Assembly (NCBI RefSeq): GCF_033242365.1
Contig: NZ_BTHK01000010.1
Span: 56,054 to 120,053, forward strand
From: Lachnoanaerobaculum sanguinis
GTDB lineage: Bacteria > Bacillota > Clostridia > Lachnospirales > Lachnospiraceae
Length of the DNA stretch: 64,000 nucleotides
Direction: 5' to 3'
Below are positions 28,098 through 37,161 of this stretch, in pieces; positions within the stretch are counted from its first letter, which is position 1; every line of letters begins with the position of its first letter. The notes under the pieces are model-generated. The model saw nothing but the letters and a program-made list of their open reading frames with translations, was not told the DNA's origin and ran no database searches. The translations under genes and the position numbers were made by a program.

Positions 28098-29597
28098 ATG
28101 GATAATCTATTGAAAATGAGAGGAATCTGTAAAAATTTTCCGGGAGTAAAAGCACTTGATAATGTGGATTTTAGTTTAAACAAGGGTGAAATACATGCTT
28201 TAATGGGAGAAAACGGTGCGGGTAAGTCCACACTTATAAAGGTACTTACAGGAGTGGAAGAGTTTGAAAGCGGACAGATAATTCTTGAAGATAAAAAAAG
28301 TATAATAAATAAAAGTCCAAAAGAAGCACAGGAAAATGGAATAAGTACCGTGTATCAGGAAGTAAATCTTTGCCCGAATATCTCAGTGGCTGAAAATTTA
28401 TTTTTGGATCGTGAGCCAAGAAAATTCGGACTTATTGACTGGCAAAAAATGAATAGAATGTCCAAGGAACTTTTGGATAAATTGGATATCAAAATAGATG
28501 TAACTAAACCTACAGAAAGCTATTCTATTGCAATACAGCAAATGATTGCTATAGCAAGAGCGGTTGATATGTCGGCAAAAGTATTGATACTTGATGAGCC
28601 CACTTCATCACTTGATGACGGAGAGGTTGAAAAACTTTTTCTTTTAATGAAAAAATTGAAAAATGACGGAATAGGAATAATATTTGTTACCCATTTTTTG
28701 GAGCAGGTATATGCGGTATGTGATAAGATAACTGTTTTAAGAAACGGAGCTCTTGTAGGGGAGTTTGAAGTGAATAATCTCCCGAGAGTACAGCTTGTAG
28801 CAAAAATGATGGGTAAAGATTTTAACGACCTTGAAAATATTAAGAGTGAAAGCACACAGACTACCGATAAAGAAGTACTTCTTAGCACAAAGTCACTCGG
28901 ATCAAACGGTAATATAAAACCGTTCGATCTTAAGTTAAATAAAGGAGAGGTTATAGGAATAACCGGTCTTTTGGGATCAGGGCGTTCTGAACTTGTCAGA
29001 GCTATATACGGTGCTGACAAAACGGATACCGGTCAAATGGTATTTAAAAACAAAGAAGTTAAAATAACTGCTCCGATTGATGCCATGAAACTTGGGATGG
29101 CATATCTTCCTGAAAACAGAAAAGATGAAGGAATTATAGCGGATCTGTCTGTAAGAGAAAATATAATAATAGCCATGCAGGCAAAACAAGGAATATTTAA
29201 ACTTATACCGAGAAAAAAGCAGGAAGAATTTGTAGATAAGTATATCGAAATATTACAGATAAAAACAGCCGGGAGAGAAACACCTATAAAACAGCTTTCC
29301 GGTGGAAATCAGCAAAAGGTAATTCTTGCAAGATGGCTGCTCACAAATCCTGAACTTCTTATTCTTGATGAACCTACCAGAGGAATTGATGTAGGAACAA
29401 AAACTGAGATTCAAAAATTGGTTTTAAAATTGGCGACCGAGGGTATGAGTGTAATATTTATTTCATCAGAAATTGAGGAGATGATCAGAACTTGCCAAAG
29501 AATGATAGTAATGAGAGATAAGAAAAAAGTAGGTGAATTAGAATCTGATGAAATATCTCAAAATAATATAATGAGTGCTATAGCAGGAGGGGAATAA
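28098..29597 (+). CDS. Sugar ABC transporter ATP-binding protein (YtfR-like, double ATPase)
   Basis: The 499-residue protein has two ABC modules. The first has Walker A GENGAGKST near residue 38, a degenerate signature region and LILDEPTSSLDD. The second has GLLGSGRSELVRAIYG near 290, the signature LSGGNQQKV near 400 and LILDEPTRGIDVG. This is the RbsA/MglA/YtfR arrangement, in which the second Walker A is divergent. The frame is open from 28059, but that start lies inside the intergenic hairpin. The ATG at 28098 behind GAGGTG is preferred. It energises the two permeases that follow. Confidence 0.9.
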   Translation: MDNLLKMRGICKNFPGVKALDNVDFSLNKGEIHALMGENGAGKSTLIKVLTGVEEFESGQIILEDKKSIINKSPKEAQENGISTVYQEVNLCPNISVAENLFLDREPRKFGLIDWQKMNRMSKELLDKLDIKIDVTKPTESYSIAIQQMIAIARAVDMSAKVLILDEPTSSLDDGEVEKLFLLMKKLKNDGIGIIFVTHFLEQVYAVCDKITVLRNGALVGEFEVNNLPRVQLVAKMMGKDFNDLENIKSESTQTTDKEVLLSTKSLGSNGNIKPFDLKLNKGEVIGITGLLGSGRSELVRAIYGADKTDTGQMVFKNKEVKITAPIDAMKLGMAYLPENRKDEGIIADLSVRENIIIAMQAKQGIFKLIPRKKQEEFVDKYIEILQIKTAGRETPIKQLSGGNQQKVILARWLLTNPELLILDEPTRGIDVGTKTEIQKLVLKLATEGMSVIFISSEIEEMIRTCQRMIVMRDKKKVGELESDEISQNNIMSAIAGGE

Positions 29598-29599
29598 AA

Positions 29600-30655
29600 T
29601 TGAGAGCATTAAAAATAAAAAACATAACATCTGCAAAACTCTTTCTGCCTATAGTAAGTTTGATTTTAGTCTTGATTATAAATATGATAAAGACACCGAA
29701 CTTTTTTAATATTACTATACAAAACGGAGTGTTTTACGGATACATAATTGATGTAATAAACCGTGCAAGCGAGCTTGTAATACTGGCTGTAGGCATGACT
29801 CTTGTAGTTGCTTCATCAGGAGGTACGGATATTTCGGTAGGTGCGGTATGTGCACTTGCAGGTGCTGTTGCATGTTTTATTCTTGCAGGTGGAGAAGTTT
29901 CAACAGATGTATATCATGCACCTTATATAACAGCATTTATTGCTGCAATATTTGTTGGATTACTTTGTGGCTCTTTCAATGCTTTTCTTGTTGCAAAGAT
30001 GAATATTCAACCTATGGTTGCAACTTTAATATTGTTTACAGCAGGTAGGGGAATGGCACAGCTTGTTACGAACGGACAAATAACCTATATAAGAGTTGAA
30101 TCATTTAAGATGCTTGGAAATTCTATTCATGGCATACCGCTTCCAACACCTGTATTTGTGGCGTTAGCGGTCGTTTTGATAACACTTATTATACTCAAAA
30201 AAACAGCTTTGGGACTTTATATAGAAACTGTTGGAATAAATAATAAAGCAGCAAGACTTGTGGGGTTAAGTCCGGTATTTATACAGTTTATAGCTTATGC
30301 ATTTTGTGGTCTTTTGGCGGGGCTTGCAGGAATGATAGTTTCGTCAAGAGTATATTCTGCAGATGCAAATAACGCCGGACTTAATATAGAGCTTGATGCA
30401 ATACTGGCGGTGGCACTTGGAGGAAACAGTCTTGCAGGTGGAAAATTTTCACTTCTTGGAAGTGTTATAGGAGCTTACACTATTCAAGCATTGACTACAA
30501 CATTATATGCTATGAGTGTCTCGGCAGATCAGCTTCCTGTATATAAGGCGATTGTAGTTGTAATAATAGTATCATTACAGTCAAAGGAATTTATAAAGAT
30601 AATAAGAGGATTTAATTTAAATAAGAAGAAAGCCGAGGTTGTATATGAAAGATAA
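29600..30655 (+). CDS. Sugar ABC transporter permease (YtfT-like)
   Basis: This 351-residue membrane protein of the RbsC/YtfT class has about ten helices. Family sequence includes GMTLVVASSGGTDISVGAV, NIQPMVATLILFTAGRGMAQL and an AVALGGNSLAGGKFSLLGSVIGA segment near the end. The start is TTG at 29600, seven bases after AGGAGGGG, two bases beyond the ATPase stop. It pairs with the next permease as a heterodimer. The end overlaps the second permease by 11 bases. Confidence 0.88.
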   Translation: MRALKIKNITSAKLFLPIVSLILVLIINMIKTPNFFNITIQNGVFYGYIIDVINRASELVILAVGMTLVVASSGGTDISVGAVCALAGAVACFILAGGEVSTDVYHAPYITAFIAAIFVGLLCGSFNAFLVAKMNIQPMVATLILFTAGRGMAQLVTNGQITYIRVESFKMLGNSIHGIPLPTPVFVALAVVLITLIILKKTALGLYIETVGINNKAARLVGLSPVFIQFIAYAFCGLLAGLAGMIVSSRVYSADANNAGLNIELDAILAVALGGNSLAGGKFSLLGSVIGAYTIQALTTTLYAMSVSADQLPVYKAIVVVIIVSLQSKEFIKIIRGFNLNKKKAEVVYER

Positions 30656-31664
30656 GTTAAAAAATATAGATAATAAAGCCTTCTTACTTTATATGACAAT
30701 TGTTCTCTTTATTATAATGTATGGAATAGGGGTTATAATGTTTGGAAATAAGGGATTTCAAAAACCGCAGGTATTTTTAAATCTCTTCATATCTAATGCA
30801 GGACTGATCGTTATAGCAACAGGCATGACAATGGTTATAATATCAGGTGGAATAGATATATCGGTCGGTTCATTTGTAGCACTTACCTGTATGGTATTGG
30901 CATATTTAATGGAGAAAATCAAGATAAACGCGCCAAGTGCAATTGCAGTCGTAATCATAATCGGTCTTATATTCGGACTTGTACAGGGAATACTTATTTC
31001 ATATCTCAATATTCAACCGTTTATAGTTACATTGGCAGGCATGTTCTTTGCCAGAGGTATGACGGCAATTATATCTCAGGAGATGATAAGTATAACAAAT
31101 GAAACATTTCTCTCATGGGCGAATAAGAAGATAACAATTCCCTTGTTCGGTATAGTGAATAAGAAAGGTGCGGTAGTTTATCCGTATATCTATCCTACAG
31201 TAATAGTCGCTCTTATTATACTTGTACTGATGTTCATACTTTTAAAATATACCAAGTTTGGAAGAAGTGTATATGCTGTAGGCGGAAATGAGCAGTCGGC
31301 ACTGCTCCTTGGATTAAATGTTAAAAAGATAAAACTTCAGGTATATGTACTGAACGGATTATTATGTTCTATCGGCGGATTTTTATTCTGCCTGAATACC
31401 TGTGCGGGATTTGTAGAACAGGCTAAAGGATTTGAGATGGAAGCAATAGCGGGAGCGGTAATCGGTGGAACATTACTCACCGGAGGTGTAGGTAATGTGT
31501 TCGGAAGTCTTTTCGGTGTACTGATAAAAGGTACTATAGAAGCTTTTGTAAGTTTTCAGGGAACATTATCATCATGGTGGACAAAGATAATAATAGCTGC
31601 CATACTTGCATTTTTCATAATACTGCAAAGTATACTTGCAATGTCAAAGAGAGGGAAAAAGTAG
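30645..31664 (+). CDS. Sugar ABC transporter permease (YjfF-like)
   Basis: The 339-residue protein is the second RbsC-class permease. It carries TGMTMVIISGGIDISVGSFVAL, NIQPFIVTLAGMFFARGM and AIAGAVIGGTLLTGGVGNVFGSLFGV, as in YjfF. The longest frame begins with TTG at 30639, but ATG at 30645 lies six bases after GAGG and is chosen. The operon has no attached glycosidase or catabolic gene, so only uptake is encoded here. A terminator follows 40 bases after the stop. Confidence 0.87.
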   Translation: MKDKLKNIDNKAFLLYMTIVLFIIMYGIGVIMFGNKGFQKPQVFLNLFISNAGLIVIATGMTMVIISGGIDISVGSFVALTCMVLAYLMEKIKINAPSAIAVVIIIGLIFGLVQGILISYLNIQPFIVTLAGMFFARGMTAIISQEMISITNETFLSWANKKITIPLFGIVNKKGAVVYPYIYPTVIVALIILVLMFILLKYTKFGRSVYAVGGNEQSALLLGLNVKKIKLQVYVLNGLLCSIGGFLFCLNTCAGFVEQAKGFEMEAIAGAVIGGTLLTGGVGNVFGSLFGVLIKGTIEAFVSFQGTLSSWWTKIIIAAILAFFIILQSILAMSKRGKK

Positions 31665-31703
31665 CAATAAATGGACATTTGTAGAAAAGTGTACATTTCT
31701 ATG

Positions 31704-31739
31704 AAAAATACTGTCATATATTTTATGGCGGTATTTTTT
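31704..31739 (+). terminator. Terminator of the galactofuranose-type transporter operon
   Basis: Arms AAAATACTGTCAT (31704-31716) and ATGGCGGTATTTT (about 31724-31737) pair with two G-T wobbles. A T run follows. Confidence 0.7.
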
Positions 31740-31747
31740 GTTTCTTG

Positions 31748-31775
31748 TTGAAATTTTATAAACATATGTTATGAT
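31748..31775 (+). promoter_or_regulatory. Pilus operon promoter
   Basis: TTGAAA at 31748-31753 and TATGAT at 31770-31775 are 16 bases apart. TGT precedes the -10, giving an extended -10. Initiation near 31782 would leave a leader of under 30 nt to the Shine-Dalgarno-linked start of the tip gene. Confidence 0.6.
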
Positions 31776-31797
31776 AAAGTCATTAAATTTTGGGTAG

Positions 31798-31812
31798 AGG
31801 AGGTGCGTAATA
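31798..31812 (+). promoter_or_regulatory. Strong Shine-Dalgarno facing an ATA codon (tip protein)
   Basis: AGGAGGTG (31798-31805) is followed, six bases after AGGAGG, by ATA at 31810 in the frame of the tip protein. The next codon is ATT. No ATG, GTG or TTG in this frame is properly spaced. This site decides the start used for the next entry. Confidence 0.6.
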
Positions 31813-34569
31813 ATTTTAAAATTTGTATACAAACATTTCAGAAAAATATTGTTTGTTTTTTTCATGTGCTTAATTGCGTACCTGTTTACCGACTCTTTGG
31901 CAGATATGGCTACACCTTCAAATGCCGAGTTTAACGATATTGTTATAACACCCGGTATGGATACGGCTACTTCTTCCGATGCAAGGCGGCATGAAGTAAA
32001 GCTTGATGGCATAAGTGTAATTGTGGATGTGCCGGAAGGTGCCTTTGATACAAAGGTAACGCTTAAGGCCAAAAGATTAACCGTAAACGAGCTTGAAAAT
32101 AATGTGACTCCTGAAAGGGGAGATGATATAAAAGACAGTGACCCGGAAAAATTAAGTGAAACCACAGTTGGGGCGGACGGTATAGAAAATGTTGAAGACT
32201 CCTCTGATAGTTCGGGAACTGTAGAAGTTCAAAAAACTGATGAAAGTACTGAAAGCATAAACGGTACACAAGTTCCGGAAACTGTTGAAAGCATTGAAAC
32301 GGTTTTGAATGAAACTGAGACAACCCTATCTATAAACAGTGATGAAACAATTGAAACTGCAAAGGTTGCAGGTAATGATTCCGGTGAAAGCGTAAAATTA
32401 TCTGACGAAGGCAATCAGGCGGACGGAAGCAATCAGGTTCCGGAGACATTAAGTGAATCTGTAAGTGAGAACACAAATTATTTGGAAGATGCGGTTATAA
32501 GAAATACCGAATCTGAAAATGAAGAGTTTCCGAAAGATTCGATTTCTCTTGATATTCATTTTGAGGATGAAAACAATGTAGAGATAGAACCTTTGACAAC
32601 TGTATATGTAAATATAAAAATCGACAATAATTTACTTCCTGAAGGAGCAAAGCCTGAAGATACGGAAGTTTATCATATAAAGGATGATAATACCGTAAAT
32701 AAGATAGAAGATATAGCTCTTATAGAGGATAAAGATGACAACAGTATTACCACAAACTTCAGTGCGGACGGGTTTTCGACCTTTACAATTTCATGGGGGC
32801 TGGCTGCCAGCAAGTTTAAAGTAAATGTAAAGTATGTTGACACAAATGGAGATGAAATAACTGCCGATTTGGCAAAATTGGGAGATTTATACACTAGTGG
32901 AGGTAATTTTGGTGTAGCACCAAAAGAAAAGATAACACCAATACATCTGGATACTGGTATAGTTGGTATGAGATATAAATTTGCCAGAGCCAGAATGTCG
33001 AACGGGACTGTAGTAGACAATATACTTCAGATAGAAAGAGAAACAAGTATATCACAGGGGCTTAGATATACTGTTGATGGAACAAATTGGGTGCCGTTTA
33101 GACAACAAGATATGAAATTTCTTGAACTTGTGTATGAGCCTGAAGGAAGGACTATTTCAAACCGAAGAATAAGGACTGATATAAGTAAGACTGTAGAAGA
33201 TCCTGATAAGGATGGAATCTACGATCTTACACTTACAATAAATAATCAGACCGGAAGTACCTCAAACAGAACGAATATGGATGTACTGTTCCTGCTCGAT
33301 ACTACAAGCAGTATGAGTGAGGGTATTGGAGGTCGTGGTACAGATCCGAAAATATCTTCAGTTTACAGTGTACTTAGAAATGTAATAAGCAACAATTACT
33401 TTGACAGCAGTAAATATAATGTAAACTATGCGCTTGTGGGAATTGACAGCGAGCCGCATCTTTATCAAAATTGGACAAGTAACGGAAATTCCGTTATAAG
33501 TAAGATTCCTGTAAGTCCGAATAATGTGAGCAGAATAAACTATGAAAAGGGATTTGTTAAGGCAAATGAACTTTTTAGAAACGGCAGAAGCGATGCACAA
33601 AAAGTTCTTTTCTTTATTACAGACGGAAACCCTACCTACTACACAAATCACAATACAGGTTGGAATGAGGGACATATAATTGACAGGTACAGTACAATGG
33701 CGATGCTTCACGGACAGTTTGCATTGTATGCTATTGATTTGGACTATTTCTTTACAATAGGTCTTGGTAATCAGGGAGATTATGATAAGCTGAAACTTTT
33801 GACAAATTCAAATGACTCTGACAGCCCTGTAAGAGGATATAAGGGTATCACCTTACCTGCGCCGGGAGTGGAGGTTGGTAGAAGTCCATATTCAGCAGAC
33901 AGTAAAAATTCTTTTTTAGATAGAATGAGGGAAATAGTAAGTGTGCTAAAAAGTCCAAGGCTGAGTAATGTCGTGCTGGAGGATAAACTCAGTCAATATG
34001 CAATGATTGCAAAGGATCCTTCAGGTAATCCATATCCCCTTGAAATTGAGGTTTTAGGGCCTACAGGAATTCATACAGGAAATTATGTAGTGCGAAACAG
34101 TACGTACAGATTATTTTCCACTCCGAGAAATGCAATGGCGGATATTGTATCCTCATACAATGATGCTACCAAAACAATCAGATTGGAGTTTCCGACCGCC
34201 TATACTTTAGAGACGGGATATACCTATATGATAAAGGCAAAGATAAAGACTACACCTTTAGCCGAGGCAAAATATGCCGCCACAAAGCAGTTCCAGAAAA
34301 ATTCCAACGGAACGGATGTGGTCGGAGATCCGGGAACCGGATCGAAGTCATCAAACCAAAAGGGATTTTATTCCAATGATATGGCAAAACTCACATACAA
34401 GTATAAGGATCAGGAAATAATTGAAACATTTAAAAAGCCTGTTATCCAACCATACATAAATCCGATACCTACGGGTGTGGCGTTTGATATATCTTATGCC
34501 GTAATTTTTATAATAATGTCGATTCTTTCGATTGGAATATTTTATTTTAACAGGAGGAAGAGATGTTAA
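31810..34569 (+). CDS. Pilus tip/ancillary protein with VWA domain, sortase substrate
   Basis: This large surface protein has about 919 residues from the probable ATA start, or 906 from a TTG at 31849. Counting from 31810, a basic n-region and hydrophobic core (about 2-30) form a signal peptide. Next come a beta domain (about 45-95), a Glu/Ser/Thr-rich linker (to about 235), and a second domain ending in ADGFSTFTISWG. A von Willebrand A domain follows with MIDAS-like DTTSSMS at Asp497 and FFITDGNP. The C-terminus has the sorting motif IPTGV, a membrane helix and NRRKR. Position and architecture fit the Cpa/RrgA-type tip adhesin of an FCT-like pilus. Ligand unknown. The TTG at 31849 has no Shine-Dalgarno and would remove the signal peptide's basic region. 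Confidence 0.8.
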   Translation: MILKFVYKHFRKILFVFFMCLIAYLFTDSLADMATPSNAEFNDIVITPGMDTATSSDARRHEVKLDGISVIVDVPEGAFDTKVTLKAKRLTVNELENNVTPERGDDIKDSDPEKLSETTVGADGIENVEDSSDSSGTVEVQKTDESTESINGTQVPETVESIETVLNETETTLSINSDETIETAKVAGNDSGESVKLSDEGNQADGSNQVPETLSESVSENTNYLEDAVIRNTESENEEFPKDSISLDIHFEDENNVEIEPLTTVYVNIKIDNNLLPEGAKPEDTEVYHIKDDNTVNKIEDIALIEDKDDNSITTNFSADGFSTFTISWGLAASKFKVNVKYVDTNGDEITADLAKLGDLYTSGGNFGVAPKEKITPIHLDTGIVGMRYKFARARMSNGTVVDNILQIERETSISQGLRYTVDGTNWVPFRQQDMKFLELVYEPEGRTISNRRIRTDISKTVEDPDKDGIYDLTLTINNQTGSTSNRTNMDVLFLLDTTSSMSEGIGGRGTDPKISSVYSVLRNVISNNYFDSSKYNVNYALVGIDSEPHLYQNWTSNGNSVISKIPVSPNNVSRINYEKGFVKANELFRNGRSDAQKVLFFITDGNPTYYTNHNTGWNEGHIIDRYSTMAMLHGQFALYAIDLDYFFTIGLGNQGDYDKLKLLTNSNDSDSPVRGYKGITLPAPGVEVGRSPYSADSKNSFLDRMREIVSVLKSPRLSNVVLEDKLSQYAMIAKDPSGNPYPLEIEVLGPTGIHTGNYVVRNSTYRLFSTPRNAMADIVSSYNDATKTIRLEFPTAYTLETGYTYMIKAKIKTTPLAEAKYAATKQFQKNSNGTDVVGDPGTGSKSSNQKGFYSNDMAKLTYKYKDQEIIETFKKPVIQPYINPIPTGVAFDISYAVIFIIMSILSIGIFYFNRRKRC

Positions 34570-34636
34570 TATATTTTAAACTATTCAAAACCTGTGCCAT
34601 ATGAGAGCATGAAAAAGCAATAGTTAACACATATAT

Positions 34637-34653
34637 AGGAGGATGGATTTATA
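34637..34653 (+). promoter_or_regulatory. Strong Shine-Dalgarno facing an ATA codon (SipA-like protein)
   Basis: AGGAGG (34637-34642) is followed eight bases later by ATA at 34651 in the SipA-like frame. The ATG inside this site (34643) opens only a three-codon frame ending in TAG. Confidence 0.6.
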
Positions 34654-35169
34654 GAGGAAAAGGAGAAAATCAAAAAGCGTAGTATAGCGGAATTAAAGTC
34701 GTTTATAATAAGGTTTCTTACACTTGCCGCAATGATTTATGTCTTGGTATTCATAGTATTCGGAATAAGGATTTCGCCGAATAATGAGATGTTACCGAGA
34801 GTAAGAGCAGGGGATTTATTATTTTTCTATAGACTGGAAAGCAGACTCAAATCAAGTGATGCCATATGCTATCATTTTGACGGTGAAAAGTATATAGGGA
34901 GAATAATAGGAGCGCCGGGAGACACTATTGATATAGATGATAACGGAAGTGTTATACTAAACGGTGCCGTGTTGGTAGAGGATGATACCAGAGGCAAAAC
35001 AGATAAGTACGATACGGATGTAACATATCCTATTGTACTGGGGGAAAATGAATTTTTTATACTTGCCGATAACAGAACGCTGGCAAAAGACAGCAGATAT
35101 TTCGGCGCTATAAAAAAGAAAGATATTGAAGGTAAAATAATTATCGTTATAAGAAAGGATAATATATGA
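34651..35169 (+). CDS. SipA-like signal peptidase I homologue of pilus operon (catalytic residues absent)
   Basis: The protein has about 172 residues from the probable ATA start, with a charged N-terminus (EEKEKIKKRS), one membrane helix (about 18-38) and a signal peptidase I-like fold. In signal peptidase I a catalytic Ser precedes the MxP motif and a Lys precedes RVVG-PGD. Here the corresponding segments read PNNEMLPR (Glu46 for Ser) and YIGRIIGAPGD (Gly83 for Lys), so it is probably not a protease. Streptococcal SipA in FCT pilus regions also lacks these residues and is needed for pilus assembly. The only in-frame ATG (34732) lies within the helix and has no Shine-Dalgarno. The stop overlaps the major pilin start. 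Confidence 0.78.
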   Translation: MEEKEKIKKRSIAELKSFIIRFLTLAAMIYVLVFIVFGIRISPNNEMLPRVRAGDLLFFYRLESRLKSSDAICYHFDGEKYIGRIIGAPGDTIDIDDNGSVILNGAVLVEDDTRGKTDKYDTDVTYPIVLGENEFFILADNRTLAKDSRYFGAIKKKDIEGKIIIVIRKDNI

Positions 35170-36419
35170 TGTTAAAAAGAATTATGACTTTGGCGGCAGT
35201 GTCTGCCATGACAATCGCAATGGCGGGAAGTGCAATAGCTGCAGAGACAACAAAGCAGTTAAAGCCTGCAGCAGGATCACCTAATAAAATTAAGTTCACT
35301 AAGGAAATGAAAATCTACAATGTTGACGATCCGACAGGCGGAAGTGCAAAGGCACCTGATGTAAAGTATACATATACTATCGCAGGAAGTACCGGCGGTG
35401 GCGGAAAGACACCTGTCAGCGGTACCGACGGTGGACTTACAGTAGTTGCAGGTACAGCAATGCCTACTATATCATCGGCTGAATTCAGCCACAATGATAC
35501 AATTACAAGCAACCTTGTAAAAAAGGAAGTTACAGTAGACTTTACAGAGCAGTTTAATGAGGACGGTAATAACGATATAACAGTTCCGGGTATCTATAGA
35601 TATGAAATTACAGAGACAGGAAACTTTAACCTTACTACAAGCCAGCATGACTACACAGGAGATGTAAGCCAGCTTACAGGCGGTAAGGAGAAGAGATATC
35701 TTGATGTATATGTAGGATACAATGCGGCAGGAAAGCTCGAAGTAAAGACAGCCGTTATGATGAAAAAGGATACTACAGTTACTGACAACTCAAAGACTAC
35801 AGGTTATATTGATGATTTAAACGGTGCGACTACAACAGACAATAAGGATGATGTAAGTACATTTAAAACAAGAGATATTATCCTTCAAAAGGATGTAGCG
35901 GGTAACATGGGTTCTACAACTGAAGAGTTTAAGTTCACTATAGATCTTAGCAATATCGGTGTAGGTATGGACTATAAAGTAACATCTACAAATACTGCAA
36001 ACCCGACTGCCATTACAGGTGTTACAGCAAATACATATTCACTTACTAATGTTAAGTTAAAGAGCGGTCAGACTATAAAGATTTCAGGTCTTCCATCTAC
36101 AGCAAAGTACAAAGTTACCGAGGATGTTACTACTGTAGGACCTGCAGGATACAAGACAACTCATGGTATAAATGTTGCAAGAATTGCAGCACCTACATCT
36201 ACAAATCAGTATGCCAATGTGGCCGCTGTAACAGCAGTTACTCCTGTAAAGGCAGACGATACAGTTGCGGATACAATATTCTTCTTGAACTACCGTGATA
36301 CACCTACACCTACAGGTGTTGCAATGAGCGTAGCTCCTTTTGCAATCATGGCAGGATTCGGTATCTTACTTATCTTGGTATTCTTTAAGAGAAGAAAAAA
36401 AGAAGAAGTTGAGAACTAA
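35166..36419 (+). CDS. Major pilin, FctA-like with isopeptide domains, sortase substrate
   Basis: The 417-residue secreted protein has a signal peptide (cut near AIAAE, residue 20-23) and two FctA/Spy0128-like pilin domains. The first spans about 35-235 (KFTKEMKIYN, then YRYEITE). The second spans about 238-380 (ILQKDVAGN, YKVTEDV, FFLNYRD) and retains the Lys-Glu-Asn trio expected for an intramolecular isopeptide bond. The sorting signal is TPTGV followed by a membrane helix and KRRKK. Codon use (ACA, GGT, AAG) suggests high expression. It begins with two ATG codons at 35166 and 35169, and either may be used. It lies between SipA-like and sortase genes, the FCT-3 order. Confidence 0.87.
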   Translation: MMLKRIMTLAAVSAMTIAMAGSAIAAETTKQLKPAAGSPNKIKFTKEMKIYNVDDPTGGSAKAPDVKYTYTIAGSTGGGGKTPVSGTDGGLTVVAGTAMPTISSAEFSHNDTITSNLVKKEVTVDFTEQFNEDGNNDITVPGIYRYEITETGNFNLTTSQHDYTGDVSQLTGGKEKRYLDVYVGYNAAGKLEVKTAVMMKKDTTVTDNSKTTGYIDDLNGATTTDNKDDVSTFKTRDIILQKDVAGNMGSTTEEFKFTIDLSNIGVGMDYKVTSTNTANPTAITGVTANTYSLTNVKLKSGQTIKISGLPSTAKYKVTEDVTTVGPAGYKTTHGINVARIAAPTSTNQYANVAAVTAVTPVKADDTVADTIFFLNYRDTPTPTGVAMSVAPFAIMAGFGILLILVFFKRRKKEEVEN

Positions 36420-36422
36420 AAG

Positions 36423-37160
36423 ATGAATCTTATAGGAAAATGTGCATACATAGGAAACAGGATTATAGATATAATCGTTATTCTTATGGCGGTGATAATG
36501 CTCTTATTCGGGGCATATTCACTATATGATATTTTTCATGTATATAAAGGGGCATCTCTTTCAAGTGAAATCTTAAAGAGTGCCCCCGGTACCGCCGGAA
36601 ATGCGGATGATACCGTAAATGTAGAGGCTTTATTTAACAAATATCCTGATATGAGAGCGTGGCTCAATATTTTTGATACCAATATAAACTATCCTATAGT
36701 TCAGGGCATTGATGATGCGGAGTATCTCAATAAGGATATAGACGGTGAGTTTTCTCTGGCCGGATCGATATTTTTAAGCAGTCTTTGTAACGGTGACTTA
36801 AATGAGCATTACTCACTTGTTTACGGTCATCATATGGACAATGGAGCTATGTTCGGTGATGTGGAAAAGTTCCTTGATAAGAGCTTTTTTGACAGTCATG
36901 TGGACGGAATACTCTATACCAAAACAGAGATATATGATGTAAAGGTATTTGCCGTTTTGGAAACCGATGCCTATAATGAGAAGATTTATTTCCCGTATTT
37001 TGCAAATGAAAACAAAGATGATTTTTATAATTATCTTCAGAAAAATGCGGTACATATAAGGGATGTAAACCGTAATAATAAGGTTATTACAATGTCTACA
37101 TGTACAGAGTCCTATACAAACGGAAGGATTGTGCTTTTTGGCGAACTTATAAGGAGATGA
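36423..37160 (+). CDS. Class B sortase (pilin polymerase type)
   Basis: The 245-residue membrane-anchored cysteine transpeptidase has an N-terminal helix at about 15-40. The catalytic histidine is in LVYGHHMDNGAMF near 140, the cysteine in TMSTCTES near 226, and the arginine in GRIVLFGEL near the end. The long region between His and Cys with a helix places it in class B. In the streptococcal FCT-3 region a class B sortase (SrtC2) polymerises FctA and joins the tip protein. Here it sits directly after the pilin gene and two bases before the anchor pilin gene. Substrates are likely the two neighbours ending in PTGV. Confidence 0.9.
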   Translation: MNLIGKCAYIGNRIIDIIVILMAVIMLLFGAYSLYDIFHVYKGASLSSEILKSAPGTAGNADDTVNVEALFNKYPDMRAWLNIFDTNINYPIVQGIDDAEYLNKDIDGEFSLAGSIFLSSLCNGDLNEHYSLVYGHHMDNGAMFGDVEKFLDKSFFDSHVDGILYTKTEIYDVKVFAVLETDAYNEKIYFPYFANENKDDFYNYLQKNAVHIRDVNRNNKVITMSTCTESYTNGRIVLFGELIRR

Positions 37161-37161
37161 T

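Noticed and set aside
31849..31851. TTG as the start of the tip protein
   Set aside because: It has no Shine-Dalgarno and removes the basic part of the signal peptide, while a strong site points to 31810-31813. It remains a fallback.
34643..34654. ATG directly after AGGAGG as a gene start
   Set aside because: It is too close to the ribosome site and the frame stops after three codons.
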